Numbered from the stretch's first letter, positions 23,635 through 30,856 are shown. The stretch: DNA of 36,008 bases from Deltaproteobacteria bacterium (GCA_021813445.1 JAKAKP010000122.1:1-36008); one strand, 5' to 3'. Numbers and translations are program-made. Notes: generated by a model not told the origin, from the letters alone.

Positions 23635-23765
23635 AGGTTCAAGGTTCAAAGTTCAAGGTTGGGATTGCCTCTACCTGGAGCCTTTTCTATTACTGCATTG
23701 AAAGGCCAAAAGCTAGTTTTTGCAACTCTAGTGCCGAGGTATAGAACTTTGAACTTTGAATTTTA
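23635..23765. repeat. Inverted pair of (GTTCAAR)n arrays in the divergent promoter region
   Basis: The left array (23635-23660) and inverted right array (23743-23765) flank about 80 bases between the divergent pyrR and J-domain genes. The arrangement matches 19966-20102. Confidence 0.7.
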
Positions 23766-23797
23766 AACTATCTGAACCAACCGCAAGGCTGTCAAAG

Positions 23798-23827
23798 TTG
23801 GCGATCTTGCGTCCTTTCCTTTATAAT
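23798..23827 (+). promoter_or_regulatory. Promoter for a probably leaderless J-domain mRNA
   Basis: TTGGCG (23798-23803), 18 bases, then a perfect TATAAT (23822-23827). The expected transcription start, 7-8 bases later, falls on or next to the A of the ATG at 23835. There is no Shine-Dalgarno sequence. Confidence 0.55.
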
Positions 23828-23834
23828 GTCAGTC

Positions 23835-24152
23835 ATGACTTTGGAAGAAGCCCGGAAATTGCTGGGTCTAGATCTGAAGGCCACCCGCAAGGAGATTCGG
23901 GCCGCGTATCGCCGCGCCGCCCGGCGCTGGCATCCGGACCGGGCCCCGGCCCGCCGGGAAGAGGAATATCGGGAGAAGATGCAGCAAGTGAACGCCGCGT
24001 ACCAGCGGATCATCCAATTCATCGAGGAATATCGTTTCGAACTGGTGGATCGTTCATCTCCGGAGGATGTCCAGCAGTGGTGGCAGGACCGGTTCTTTTC
24101 CGGGGTGTGGACCCCCCCGCCGCCTCCGGATCCGGAGGAAGATCAAGAATGA
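23835..24152 (+). CDS. Short J-domain (DnaJ-like) co-chaperone
   Basis: A 105-residue protein consisting of little more than a J domain (about 3-65). The HPD motif is H33-P34-D35 in ARRWHPDRAP, preceded by the basic helix II KEIRAAYRRAARR. The later segment VNAAYQRIIQFIEEY is helix III. J domains stimulate the ATPase of a DnaK partner; the specific client is unknown. The acidic, Pro-rich tail (WTPPPPPDPEEDQE) follows. An upstream in-frame ATG at 23826 overlaps the promoter -10 box, so the ATG at 23835 is preferred. The stop overlaps the next ATG by 4 bases, linking it to the DUF3108 genes. Confidence 0.85.
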   Translation: MTLEEARKLLGLDLKATRKEIRAAYRRAARRWHPDRAPARREEEYREKMQQVNAAYQRIIQFIEEYRFELVDRSSPEDVQQWWQDRFFSGVWTPPPPPDPEEDQE

Positions 24153-24976
24153 TGCGGGCTATCTGGATTTTATTATTGGTTCTGGCTGCGGCCCTGGGAC
24201 CATCCGGGCCGGTGCGGGCCGCGGCCGGGAGCCCAACCATCCTGGAAGATCTGCAATACCAGGTCAGCCTGGGGATGTGGCAGGATCTGGCCCGGGTGCA
24301 CCTGCGGCTCTTCCGGGTAGAGCCGGGCCGGTTCCGGGCCGAAGTTACCGGCGCGGCCCAGGGGGCCTGGAAGATCCTGAACCGCTGGCTGCCGGAACGC
24401 TATGAGACGGAAATGGCCCTGGAAGGCGGACGCCTTAAACCCCTGGTCTTCCGGGAGGTGTTCGAGGCCCAGGGACAGCGCATTTCCAAGGAATACCGCT
24501 TCGACTACGCCGGGGAAGTCCTGGAGTCTTGGCGGGGAGTGGACGGCCGGGGACCGGTGCGGGAATGGCAAATCCCCCTGAAGGAACCGGTCTACGACCC
24601 CTTTACCTTGTTTTACAATGTGCGCCTGGGAGCCATGGGTCCTTTGAAGCCGGGCCAGGTCCTGAAAGTGGCTGCCATCCCCAACCCCGAGCCCCGGGAG
24701 ATGGTCATTAATCTGGGACAGAAGACCCGGCACAGCTGGAAGGTCATGCTCAGCGTCAAATTCAAGGGTGGCGCTGAGGAGTACGGCCCTTATTTTCTTC
24801 TCTTCACTCCCCAAAAAGTGCCCCAGACGGCCTGGATGAGGGTGTTGGGCGTGGCCAAGCTGTCCGGGGAACTGCTAAATCCCCAGGGGATCATGAAAGA
24901 CGGCATTCCGGGGGCGCCGCAACTGTCGCAGCAAAACGGAGCAAGCGGCAAACCGCCGGCCCCGGCGCTGCCTTAA
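24149..24976 (+). CDS. DUF3108 family exported protein, first of a tandem pair
   Basis: A 275-residue protein with a clear signal peptide (hydrophobic 5-18, probable cleavage at VRA-AAG near 25). The mature part has the DUF3108 pattern: ILEDLQYQVSLGMWQDLARVHL, ETEM...LKPLVFRE, KEYRFDY, and YDPFTLFYNVRLGAMGPLKPGQ. Proteins of this family are periplasmic or outer-membrane-associated beta-rich proteins, some with lipid- or polysaccharide-related neighbours; the function is unsettled. It overlaps the J-domain gene by ATGA and is followed after 3 bases by a paralogue. The C-terminus is Ala/Pro/Gln-rich and probably disordered. Confidence 0.82.
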   Translation: MMRAIWILLLVLAAALGPSGPVRAAAGSPTILEDLQYQVSLGMWQDLARVHLRLFRVEPGRFRAEVTGAAQGAWKILNRWLPERYETEMALEGGRLKPLVFREVFEAQGQRISKEYRFDYAGEVLESWRGVDGRGPVREWQIPLKEPVYDPFTLFYNVRLGAMGPLKPGQVLKVAAIPNPEPREMVINLGQKTRHSWKVMLSVKFKGGAEEYGPYFLLFTPQKVPQTAWMRVLGVAKLSGELLNPQGIMKDGIPGAPQLSQQNGASGKPPAPALP

Positions 24977-24979
24977 GTC

Positions 24980-25846
24980 ATGGATAGGGCAATAGAACTT
25001 ATGGGAGGCCTGAAAGCGGTTGGGGCAAGAGGGGTAAGGAGGCTGGCCTTCTTCCTGCTCGCACTGATCCTGGCCGGGCAGCCGGAGCTTTGCCTCCCGG
25101 TCGCGGACGCCGCGCCCCAGGAGCAGTTGCTGGAAGATCTGCAGTACCAGGTGAACGCTTGGATCTGCGGGGGCGCGGCCCGGGCCGGGATTACCCTGAA
25201 AAATACGGGGAAGGAGCGTTACCGGGCTGATCTCTGGGTGGAGCCCCTGGGGCTGCTGAAGATCATCAGCGGCAACCGCCGGGATTGCTTTCAAACCGAA
25301 ATGGTCTATCGCCAGGGCCGGATGGTCCCCCTGGTGTACCGGGAAGAAACCCGGAAACGGGGGAAACTGGGCCTCAAGGAATACCGCTTCAAGTACGACC
25401 AGGGCCGCCTGGAGTTATGGGAATATCATAAGGGCAAGGGCATGTTGCACAAGTGGGATACGGCCTTGCAGAAAGAGCCGTTCTATGATCCCCTGAGCGC
25501 GTTTTACAACTTCCGCCTGGGCGCCATGGGGCCGCCCAAGGAAGGGGAGACCCTGAAGGCCTCGGGTATTCCCTACCCGCATCCGGAGGAGATCACGGTG
25601 CGCATCGGTCCCCAGGAAGAAGCGGGCCGCAAGGTCATGGTGTCCATCATCAACCGGGTCTTTGCGAATAAGGAGGGGGTGATCTTTGTCTATTTTGACG
25701 GTATGGGGTCTCCCACCCAGGCTTGGACCAGGGTGCTGGGCGTCGGCAAAGTGGAAGGGAAGATCCTCCCGCAGAGCAAGACCTTGACCCGCCCCCTGGG
25801 GGAGGTGCTCTCCGTCCCGAATAAGCAGGTGGCGTTGCCGCAGTGA
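24980..25846 (+). CDS. DUF3108 family exported protein, second of a tandem pair
   Basis: A 288-residue paralogue of the preceding gene. After a longer N-terminal stretch with a hydrophobic segment (about 21-33) and a probable cleavage near VADAAPQ (residue about 45), it has the same order of motifs: LLEDLQYQVNAW, QTEM...MVPLVYRE, KEYRFKYD and YDPLSAFYNFRLGAMGPPKEGE. The duplication is old, since only the core motifs are well conserved. The ATG at 24980 was used; an ATG at 25001 is equally possible and would shorten the signal sequence. The pair plus the J-domain gene form one operon. A role in envelope assembly is a guess. Confidence 0.82.
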   Translation: MDRAIELMGGLKAVGARGVRRLAFFLLALILAGQPELCLPVADAAPQEQLLEDLQYQVNAWICGGAARAGITLKNTGKERYRADLWVEPLGLLKIISGNRRDCFQTEMVYRQGRMVPLVYREETRKRGKLGLKEYRFKYDQGRLELWEYHKGKGMLHKWDTALQKEPFYDPLSAFYNFRLGAMGPPKEGETLKASGIPYPHPEEITVRIGPQEEAGRKVMVSIINRVFANKEGVIFVYFDGMGSPTQAWTRVLGVGKVEGKILPQSKTLTRPLGEVLSVPNKQVALPQ

Positions 25847-25911
25847 TAGAGAAGCCTTTATCCCTGACTACTCCGGATTGCTGCCCTTTTCTCCAGTTTT
25901 CTCCCCTTGAC

Positions 25912-25940
25912 TTGAGAGGAAACGATGATTACTAGATAAT
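25912..25940 (+). promoter_or_regulatory. Promoter of candidate small RNA A
   Basis: TTGAGA (25912-25917), 17 bases, GATAAT (25935-25940). The predicted start near 25946 coincides with the first bases of the RNA's closing stem. Confidence 0.5.
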
Positions 25941-25943
25941 CAG

Positions 25944-26045
25944 AACAGCCTGAGGACCGGAAAGTCTGCTACCGGCCCCCCTGAAGCATTGCGCCTAGAA
26001 GGGGAAAAGGATGCGGGGGTGCAGTCCCGCCAGGCTGTTTTTTTC
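25944..26045 (+). ncRNA. Candidate small RNA A, about 100 bases, unidentified
   Basis: A self-contained unit in a gene-free region: promoter directly upstream, then a molecule whose ends AACAGCCTG (25944-25952) and CAGGCTGTT (26031-26039) pair perfectly over 9 bp and run into a T-run, so the closing stem is also the terminator. Inside, CCGG pairs with CCGG around AAAGTCTGCTA, and CCCCC-TGAA-GCAT pairs with ATGC-GGGGG around an A/G-rich loop (AGAAGGGGAAAAGG). This makes a multi-branched RNA. I compared it by memory with SRP, 6S, tmRNA, RNase P, TPP, cobalamin, glycine, c-di-GMP, SAM and fluoride classes. Only a faint likeness to part of the cobalamin element was seen. No reading frame of note. 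Confidence 0.5.
26031..26045 (+). terminator. 3' arm and T-run of small RNA A
   Basis: CAGGCTGTT plus five further T. The 5' arm is about 80 bases upstream at 25944-25952. Confidence 0.55.
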
Positions 26046-26051
26046 ATATCC

Positions 26052-26080
26052 AGCCATGCCGGTGTGCATGGCTTTTTTTT
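26052..26080 (+). terminator. Second, tandem intrinsic terminator
   Basis: AGCCATGC and GCATGGCT form a perfect 8-bp stem around a 6-base loop, followed by a run of T to 26080. It lies only 7 bases behind the first terminator, giving a strong transcription stop before the next unit. Confidence 0.8.
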
Positions 26081-26087
26081 GAGTCTC

Positions 26088-26172
26088 TGCGGGTTAGCGG
26101 ATTAGCGGTTCAGCGGGTTAGCGGATTGGCATTCATAACCAATGGCGAAACCGCCGAACCGCCAAACCGCTA
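26088..26172. repeat. AGCGG(T/A)TNAGCGG tandem and inverted repeat
   Basis: The 9-base units GGTTAGCGG, GATTAGCGG, GTTCAGCGG, GTTAGCGG and others are followed by inverted units AACCGCCGAACCGCCAAACC. The two halves can pair. A related block follows leuA at 35296-35320. Confidence 0.65.
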
Positions 26173-26178
26173 TAGTTC

Positions 26179-26207
26179 TTGACAGGCTTTTTTTATTAAG
26201 ATATTTT
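26179..26207 (+). promoter_or_regulatory. Promoter of candidate small RNA B
   Basis: A perfect TTGACA (26179-26184), 17 bases, TATTTT (26202-26207). The predicted start is near 26214 (AACAGC again, as in small RNA A). Confidence 0.6.
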
Positions 26208-26213
26208 AACAAC

Positions 26214-26424
26214 AGCATTTGGTGAAGGATTCTGTAAATGACATATTTCAACTTCAGCAATGGCGGGACTGAGCTGCTTCTGGTGGTAGCCGGCGTAGCT
26301 GTATGCGCCGCGGCCTGCCTGTCGGTTTCGGCTCCGGTGGGGTGGAGGAGGACCTTTCGGAAGTAGCAGCACCCCCGTAACCGAGATTCCCAGGCAGGGC
26401 CGCATGCGGCCCTGTTTTTTTTTT
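26214..26424 (+). ncRNA. Candidate structured RNA B, about 210 bases, unidentified
   Basis: Bounded by a consensus -35 promoter and a strong terminator, without a plausible reading frame. A long irregular hairpin is visible. CCTGCCTG (26314-26321) pairs with CAGGCAGG (26391-26398), TCGGTT (26322-26327) with AACCGA (26379-26384), and GGGGT (26339-26343) with ACCCC (26371-26375). The apical part is GGAGGAGGACCTTTCGGAAG then TAGCAGC. The 3' arm of the long stem overlaps the 5' arm of the terminator, so the two folds compete as in an attenuator or riboswitch. The tip faintly recalls the SRP RNA tip (AGGnCC...GGAAG...AGCAGC), but its geometry does not fit. It lies upstream of the ilv operon. Class unknown. 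Confidence 0.5.
26395..26424 (+). terminator. Intrinsic terminator of RNA B
   Basis: CAGGGCCGCATGCGGCCCTG (26395-26414) is a perfect 20-base palindrome followed by ten T. Very strong by inspection. Confidence 0.88.
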
Positions 26425-26492
26425 CGCTGCGGCCCGGGAGGCCGGCAGGTTCGCCCCGGCAGCTTTTTTCAGGCGGGCACGACCTGCAATTG

Positions 26493-26622
26493 GAGAACTC
26501 TGCAAAAGTCCTCTTATTTGTCATTCTGAGGGAGCGTAGCGACCGAAGAATCTAGTGTTAGGGACGTCTAGATTCTTCGCTTCGCTCAGAATGACATAAA
26601 AAGGGCCTTTCGCAGAGGTCTC
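26493..26622. repeat. Nested inverted repeat (GTCATTCTGAG family), copy 4
   Basis: Outer arms GAGAACTCTGCAAAAGTCC and, inverted, GGCCTTTCGCAGAGGTCTC. The inner arms are TGTCATTCTGAGGGAGCG and CGCTCAGAATGACA, with GAAGAATCTAG facing CTAGATTCTTC. It is the best-preserved inner hairpin of the four copies. Its right end abuts the ilv promoter. Confidence 0.8.
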
Positions 26623-26624
26623 AA

Positions 26625-26653
26625 TTGACAAATTTCTCACATTATTTTAGCAT
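26625..26653 (+). promoter_or_regulatory. Promoter of the DUF465-ilvB-ilvN operon
   Basis: TTGACA (26625-26630), 17 bases, TAGCAT (26648-26653). The predicted start near 26660 leaves a leader of about 34 bases before the DUF465 ATG, too short for an attenuator; any RNA-level control would have to come from read-through of RNA B. The -35 starts 3 bases after the inverted-repeat element. Confidence 0.55.
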
Positions 26654-26693
26654 TTTGTATTCAACTTTAGAAAATCAAGGCCAGAGGCAAGCC

Positions 26694-26927
26694 ATGGAAA
26701 GACAAGATTTAGAAATGATTGAGGCATGGAAGGAGCGGGATCCCGAATTGAAACGCTTCGTGGATGAACATGAGGAATACGAACGGCGGTTGGAGGAATT
26801 CAACCGCCGTCCTTACCTGACCGCGGCGGAAAGCATGGAGCGGAAGCGTCTCCAAAAACTGAAACTGGCCGGCCGGGACAGGATAGAGCAGATCCTGGCC
26901 AAATACCGCCAGAAGGAAAGCGCGTGA
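26694..26927 (+). CDS. DUF465 (YdcH-like) small coiled-coil protein
   Basis: A 77-residue, highly charged, helical protein beginning [20 protein letters not shown]. The pattern D.EL..L...H..YE.RL.E...RPYLT..E..E...L.K.KL...D.I..I matches the DUF465 family, small two-helix proteins of unknown role found next to diverse genes. A GAGG upstream at suitable spacing supports the ATG at 26694. Its stop codon overlaps the ilvB start by one base, so it is the first gene of the ilv operon. This DUF465-ilvB pairing may be functional or only positional. Confidence 0.82.
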   Translation: MERQDLEMIEAWKERDPELKRFVDEHEEYERRLEEFNRRPYLTAAESMERKRLQKLKLAGRDRIEQILAKYRQKESA

Positions 26928-28618
26928 TGAAGAAAATGACCGGCGCCCAGATCTTCCTGGAATGTCTCAAACGGGAAGAAGTCAAACACATCTTCGGTTA
27001 TCCCGGCGGGGTGGTTTTGGATATTTATGACGAACTCACCCGGCATCCGGAAATCAGGCACATCCTGGTGCGCCACGAGCAGGCCGCGGCCCACGCCGCG
27101 GACGGCTATGCCCGGGCTTCCTCCAAGGTGGGGGTGGCCCTGGTGACCTCGGGCCCCGGCGCCACCAACACCGTGACCGGCATCGCCTCCGCCTACATGG
27201 ACTCCATACCCATCGTGGTCTTCACCGGCCAGGTGCCCACCGCGCTCATCGGCAACGATGCCTTCCAGGAAGTGGACATCGTGGGCATCACCCGGCCCTG
27301 CACCAAGCACAACTACCTGGTCAAGGACGTCAACCAGCTCGCTTACACCATCCACGAGGCCTTTCACATCGCCCGCTCCGGCCGCCCGGGACCGGTGCTG
27401 GTGGACCTGCCCAAGGACATCATCCAGGCCCGGACGGTCCCCGAGTTCCCCAAGGAGATCAAGATCAGGAGCTACCAGCCCACTTACCATGCCAATCCCC
27501 GGCAGGTGAAACGGGCCCTGGAGATGATCATGGCCGCCAAGAAACCGGTGCTCTATACCGGCGGTGGCATCATCCTCTCAAATGCTGCGGAGGAGCTGCG
27601 GGTCTTTGCCGAAGCCATGCAGATCCCGGTCACCAGCACCCTCATGGGGCTGGGAGGCTTCCCTGGAGACAGCCCGCTGTGGATGGGGATGCTGGGCATG
27701 CATGGCACCTATTGCGCCAACATGGCGGTGTCCGAGTCAGACGTCCTCATCGCGGTGGGGGCCCGCTTCGATGACCGCATCACCGGCAAATTGTCGGAAT
27801 TTGCGCCCCACGCCAAGATCATCCACATTGACATCGATCCCAGCTCCATCAGTAAGAACGTGTCGGTGGACATCCCCATCGTCGGCGACTGCAAGGACGC
27901 CCTGCACCAGCTCTATGATTTGCTCCAGGATAAGCCTCCCAGGGATTGGGCCGAAGTCCGGGCCCAGTGGCTGGACACCGTCCATGATTGGGAGAAACGG
28001 CACCCCCTCACCTACGCCTGGAGCGACACGGTCATCAAGCCCCAGTACGTGGTGGAGAAGCTCTGGGAATTAACCAAGGGCGAGGCCTATATCACCACCG
28101 AGGTGGGGCAGAACCAGATGTGGGCCGCACAGTTTTATAAATTCAAGCGCCCCCGGCAATTGATGACCTCCGGCGGCCTGGGGGTCATGGGCTACGGCTT
28201 CCCCGCGGCCATGGGGGTGCAGATGGCCAAACCCGGGGCCACCGTCATCGATATTGCCGGGGACGGCAGTATCCAGATGAATATTCAGGAGTTGATCACG
28301 GTGGTGGAAAACGAGCTGCCGGTGAAGATCGCCATTCTGAACAACTCCTACTTGGGGATGGTGCGCCAGTGGCAGCAGTTGTTCTACGAAAAGCGTTACA
28401 GCTCCACGCCCATGCGCGCCCCCGATTTCGTCAAGCTGGCCGACGCTTACGGCGCGGTGGGCCTGCGGGCTACCAAGCCCGAGGAGGTTGTGCCCGTCAT
28501 ACAAAAAGCCCTGGAGACCCCCAAGCCGGTGATTATGGACTTCCGGGTGGAACCCGAGGAATGCGTCATGCCCATGGTGCCCGCAGGGAAGGCCATGCAC
28601 GAGATGCTGTTGGCTTAG
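26927..28618 (+). CDS. ilvB: Acetolactate synthase, large (catalytic) subunit
   Basis: A 563-residue thiamine-diphosphate enzyme that condenses pyruvate with pyruvate or 2-oxobutyrate, the first common step of valine, leucine and isoleucine synthesis. The catalytic Glu is E51 in [18 protein letters not shown], and GATN follows at about 84. The FAD-binding middle domain spans about 190-345. The ThDP/Mg motif starts with GDGS at 445-448 and ends in [14 protein letters not shown]. Length and domain order are normal. The ATG at 26927 has AAGGAA upstream; a GTG just before it is also in frame. The regulatory subunit follows after 10 bases. Confidence 0.97.
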   Translation: MKKMTGAQIFLECLKREEVKHIFGYPGGVVLDIYDELTRHPEIRHILVRHEQAAAHAADGYARASSKVGVALVTSGPGATNTVTGIASAYMDSIPIVVFTGQVPTALIGNDAFQEVDIVGITRPCTKHNYLVKDVNQLAYTIHEAFHIARSGRPGPVLVDLPKDIIQARTVPEFPKEIKIRSYQPTYHANPRQVKRALEMIMAAKKPVLYTGGGIILSNAAEELRVFAEAMQIPVTSTLMGLGGFPGDSPLWMGMLGMHGTYCANMAVSESDVLIAVGARFDDRITGKLSEFAPHAKIIHIDIDPSSISKNVSVDIPIVGDCKDALHQLYDLLQDKPPRDWAEVRAQWLDTVHDWEKRHPLTYAWSDTVIKPQYVVEKLWELTKGEAYITTEVGQNQMWAAQFYKFKRPRQLMTSGGLGVMGYGFPAAMGVQMAKPGATVIDIAGDGSIQMNIQELITVVENELPVKIAILNNSYLGMVRQWQQLFYEKRYSSTPMRAPDFVKLADAYGAVGLRATKPEEVVPVIQKALETPKPVIMDFRVEPEECVMPMVPAGKAMHEMLLA

Positions 28619-28628
28619 GAGGGGAGAG

Positions 28629-29117
28629 ATGGAACCGCGTCACACGATTTCTGTTTGGGTGGATAATACTCCCGGAGTCCTCTCCCGGGTCACCGGCCTC
28701 TTTTCCGGCCGGGGGTTCAACATCGAGAGCCTGTGCGTGGCCGAGACCATGGACCCTGCGGTCTCCCGCATCACCATCCTCTCCACCGGGGATGAGCAGA
28801 TTATCGAGCAGATCATCAAACAGCTGCACAAGCTCATCAACGTCATCAAGGTGGTGGACCTGAGTGAACTGGACCACGTGGAGCGGGAGATGGCCCTGGT
28901 GACCGTAAAGGCGGAAGACAAGTCCCGGGCCGAAGTCCTGCGCATCGCCGACATCTTCCGCTGCCGGGTGGTGGACGTCAGCCCCCATACCTACACCCTG
29001 GAGATCACCGGCAACCACGAAAAGATCGGGGCCGTGCTCAGCTTGCTGAAGAACCACGGCATCCTGGACGAAGTGCGCACCGGCACCTTGGCGATACAGA
29101 GGTCGAAAAAGGATTGA
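28629..29117 (+). CDS. ilvN: Acetolactate synthase, small (regulatory) subunit
   Basis: A 162-residue regulatory subunit (IlvN/IlvH type). The N-terminal ACT domain (about 4-78) begins HTISVWVDNTPGVLSRVTGLFSGRGFNIESL, which binds valine and mediates feedback inhibition. The C-terminal half (about 80-160) is the ALS_ss_C domain that activates the catalytic subunit. A strong AGGAGGGGAGAG ribosome site precedes the ATG. It is translated from the same mRNA as ilvB. Confidence 0.96.
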   Translation: MEPRHTISVWVDNTPGVLSRVTGLFSGRGFNIESLCVAETMDPAVSRITILSTGDEQIIEQIIKQLHKLINVIKVVDLSELDHVEREMALVTVKAEDKSRAEVLRIADIFRCRVVDVSPHTYTLEITGNHEKIGAVLSLLKNHGILDEVRTGTLAIQRSKKD

Positions 29118-29151
29118 AGTAGGGGCGGTTCCCGCACCATTCTTCGCTAAG

Positions 29152-29706
29152 ATGATGTTTTGGGGTCGATTTAAAGATGCGGCTTGTAAAAAGTCGCCTG
29201 GACGGCACCATCGGGCGTTACTTCTGGCACTGGCGGTCCTCATATTGGGACTGACCCCGGCTTGTAATTTCAAGCTTAACGATCCCCAGAAGTTAATTCC
29301 CTTCCTCAGGGTTGAACTTCCCGGTTGGAAATTGGCGGAAGGTTATCCCCGGGCCAATCGGGTGCAAGATAAGGGGCGCTCATTTCTGCTAGCCGAAGGC
29401 CTCTTTTCTTCCGGGAAAAGCACCATCAGCGTGATTATCCGGGATGGCGAGATAGCCCCAGAAGTGGCTATATTTAAGATGTTAAAAGAAAGTGACAACG
29501 AGAAAGAATATTGCCGGAGAATCATGGTTCAGGGATTCACGGCTGTGGAAATGGTTATGAAAGAACAAAAATTCGCCTTCCTTTTCATCAAGGTAACGGA
29601 CCATTGCCTGATTACTATGAAAGCTTCAGAGATGGCGGATACAAAGGTCTTAAAGGACCTAAGCAATAAAATCGACTTGCCAAGGCTGGCGGGTATGGTC
29701 AAGTGA
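29152..29706 (+). CDS. Putative exported protein or lipoprotein of unknown function
   Basis: A 184-residue protein. A basic N-terminus (CKKSPGRHHR) is followed by a hydrophobic segment (about 22-34) and a Cys at about 38 in GLTPAC, a weak lipobox. It could therefore be a lipoprotein or a secreted protein. The mature region is mixed alpha/beta with no motif I recognise (LRVELPGWKLAEGYPRAN; later FTAVEMVMKEQKFAFLFIKVTD). Its base composition is less GC-rich than that of ilvN and ilvC, between which it sits, so it may be an insertion into an otherwise standard ilvBNC cluster. Two adjacent ATGs are possible starts; no good ribosome site is visible. Confidence 0.7.
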   Translation: MMFWGRFKDAACKKSPGRHHRALLLALAVLILGLTPACNFKLNDPQKLIPFLRVELPGWKLAEGYPRANRVQDKGRSFLLAEGLFSSGKSTISVIIRDGEIAPEVAIFKMLKESDNEKEYCRRIMVQGFTAVEMVMKEQKFAFLFIKVTDHCLITMKASEMADTKVLKDLSNKIDLPRLAGMVK

Positions 29707-29764
29707 GCCCCCTTGGGCCTACTAATAACTTATCGGCTGAACAGCCAATGAGAAAGGAAACTTC

Positions 29765-30760
29765 ATGGCGATCAAGACTTACTACGACAAGGATGCGGAT
29801 TTAAAAGTTTTAAAGGGCAAGAAAGTGGCCATCATCGGCTTCGGCTCCCAGGGCCACGCCCAGGCTCTGAACCTGCGGGATTCCGGGGTGGATGTAGTGG
29901 TGGCCGAAATGCCGGGCACCGACAACTATGAAGCCGCCAAGAAATACGGCTTCAAACCGGTGGCCGCGGCGGACGCAGCCAAGGCGGCCCAGGTGGTGCA
30001 GATACTCACCCAGGACCATGTGCAGGCCCAGCTCTATGAGAACGACCTGAAGCCCCACATGGCCGCGGGCAAGACCCTGCTCTTTTCCCACGGCTTTAAC
30101 ATCCATTTCGGCCAGATCGTGCCGGACCCCAAGGTGGACGTGGTCATGGTGGCCCCCAAGGGTCCGGGGCACCTGGTGCGCAGCGAATATGAAAAAGGCG
30201 CGGGCGTGCCCTGCCTGGTGGCCGTGGAGCAGGACGCGTCGGGCCAGGCCCTGAAGACTGCGCTGGCCTACGCCAAGGGCATCGGCGCCACCCGGGCCGG
30301 GGTCCTGGAGACCACCTTCCGGGAAGAGACGGAGACGGACCTCTTCGGCGAGCAGTGCGTGCTCTGCGGCGGAGTCTCGGAACTGGTCAAGGCCGGGTTC
30401 GACACCCTGGTGGAGGCGGGCTACGCCCCGGAGATCGCCTATTTCGAGTGTATGCACGAGCTCAAGCTCATCGTCGACCTCTTTTACCAGGGGGGCTTGA
30501 ATTACATGCGCTACTCGGTAAGCGACACCGCGGAGTTCGGCGACTACACCCGGGGCCCGCGCATCATCACCGAAGAGACCCGGGAAGAGATGCGCCAGAT
30601 TCTCTATGAGGTGCAGTCCGGCGAGTTCGCCCGGGAGTGGATCCTGGAAAACCAGGCCCGGCGGCCGGTTTTCAACGCCCTGCGGCGCCAGGAGGCGGCC
30701 CATCCTATTGAGGAAGTGGGGAAAAAGCTCCGCTCCATGATGGGCTGGCTGAAAAAATAG
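29765..30760 (+). CDS. ilvC: Ketol-acid reductoisomerase (class I)
   Basis: A 331-residue NADPH-dependent enzyme that isomerises and reduces acetolactate or acetohydroxybutyrate. The Rossmann motif [17 protein letters not shown] spans 25-41. The loop after beta-2 ([16 protein letters not shown]) lacks the usual Arg and Ser phosphate-binding residues of NADPH forms, so a relaxed or NADH preference is possible. The knotted C-terminal domain (about 183-328) carries the Mg ligands in ETDLFGEQ (Asp about 190, Glu about 194) and the substrate residues in [22 protein letters not shown] precedes the ATG. It is followed by a large terminator hairpin. Confidence 0.97.
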   Translation: MAIKTYYDKDADLKVLKGKKVAIIGFGSQGHAQALNLRDSGVDVVVAEMPGTDNYEAAKKYGFKPVAAADAAKAAQVVQILTQDHVQAQLYENDLKPHMAAGKTLLFSHGFNIHFGQIVPDPKVDVVMVAPKGPGHLVRSEYEKGAGVPCLVAVEQDASGQALKTALAYAKGIGATRAGVLETTFREETETDLFGEQCVLCGGVSELVKAGFDTLVEAGYAPEIAYFECMHELKLIVDLFYQGGLNYMRYSVSDTAEFGDYTRGPRIITEETREEMRQILYEVQSGEFAREWILENQARRPVFNALRRQEAAHPIEEVGKKLRSMMGWLKK

Positions 30761-30772
30761 GATAGAAATTTA

Positions 30773-30832
30773 GAAAAAAGGCGGAAAGAAAATATTGGCG
30801 CGGTCCAATATTCAATCTTTTCGCCTTTTTTG
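30773..30832 (+). terminator. Nested intrinsic terminator after ilvC
   Basis: The inner stem AATATTGG/CCAATATT (30791-30812) is nested in an outer stem AAAAAGGCG...CGCCTTTTT, ending in a T-run. The symmetry allows function in both directions. Confidence 0.7.
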
Positions 30833-30856
30833 TTAAAATATTATAGATAAGAGATC

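Noticed and set aside
23826-23834. Upstream ATG of the J-domain gene
   Set aside because: It overlaps the TATAAT box, so it would probably not be in the transcript.
25995-26040. Cobalamin-riboswitch-like fragment in RNA A (AAGGGGAA...GTGCAGTCCCGC)
   Set aside because: The B12 box and the rest of the conserved core are missing, and the RNA is far too short.
26088-26172. CRISPR-like array
   Set aside because: Units are only about 9 bases and contiguous without spacers; part is inverted.
26337-26376. SRP RNA tip resemblance in RNA B (AGGACC...GGAAG...AGCAGC)
   Set aside because: The GGAA tetraloop and the symmetric internal loop do not fall in place; extra bases separate the helix from AGCAGC.
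26102-26524. Minus-strand frames over the RNA B region (up to 140 codons)
   Set aside because: They run through a terminator palindrome and repeat blocks; translations show no conserved pattern.
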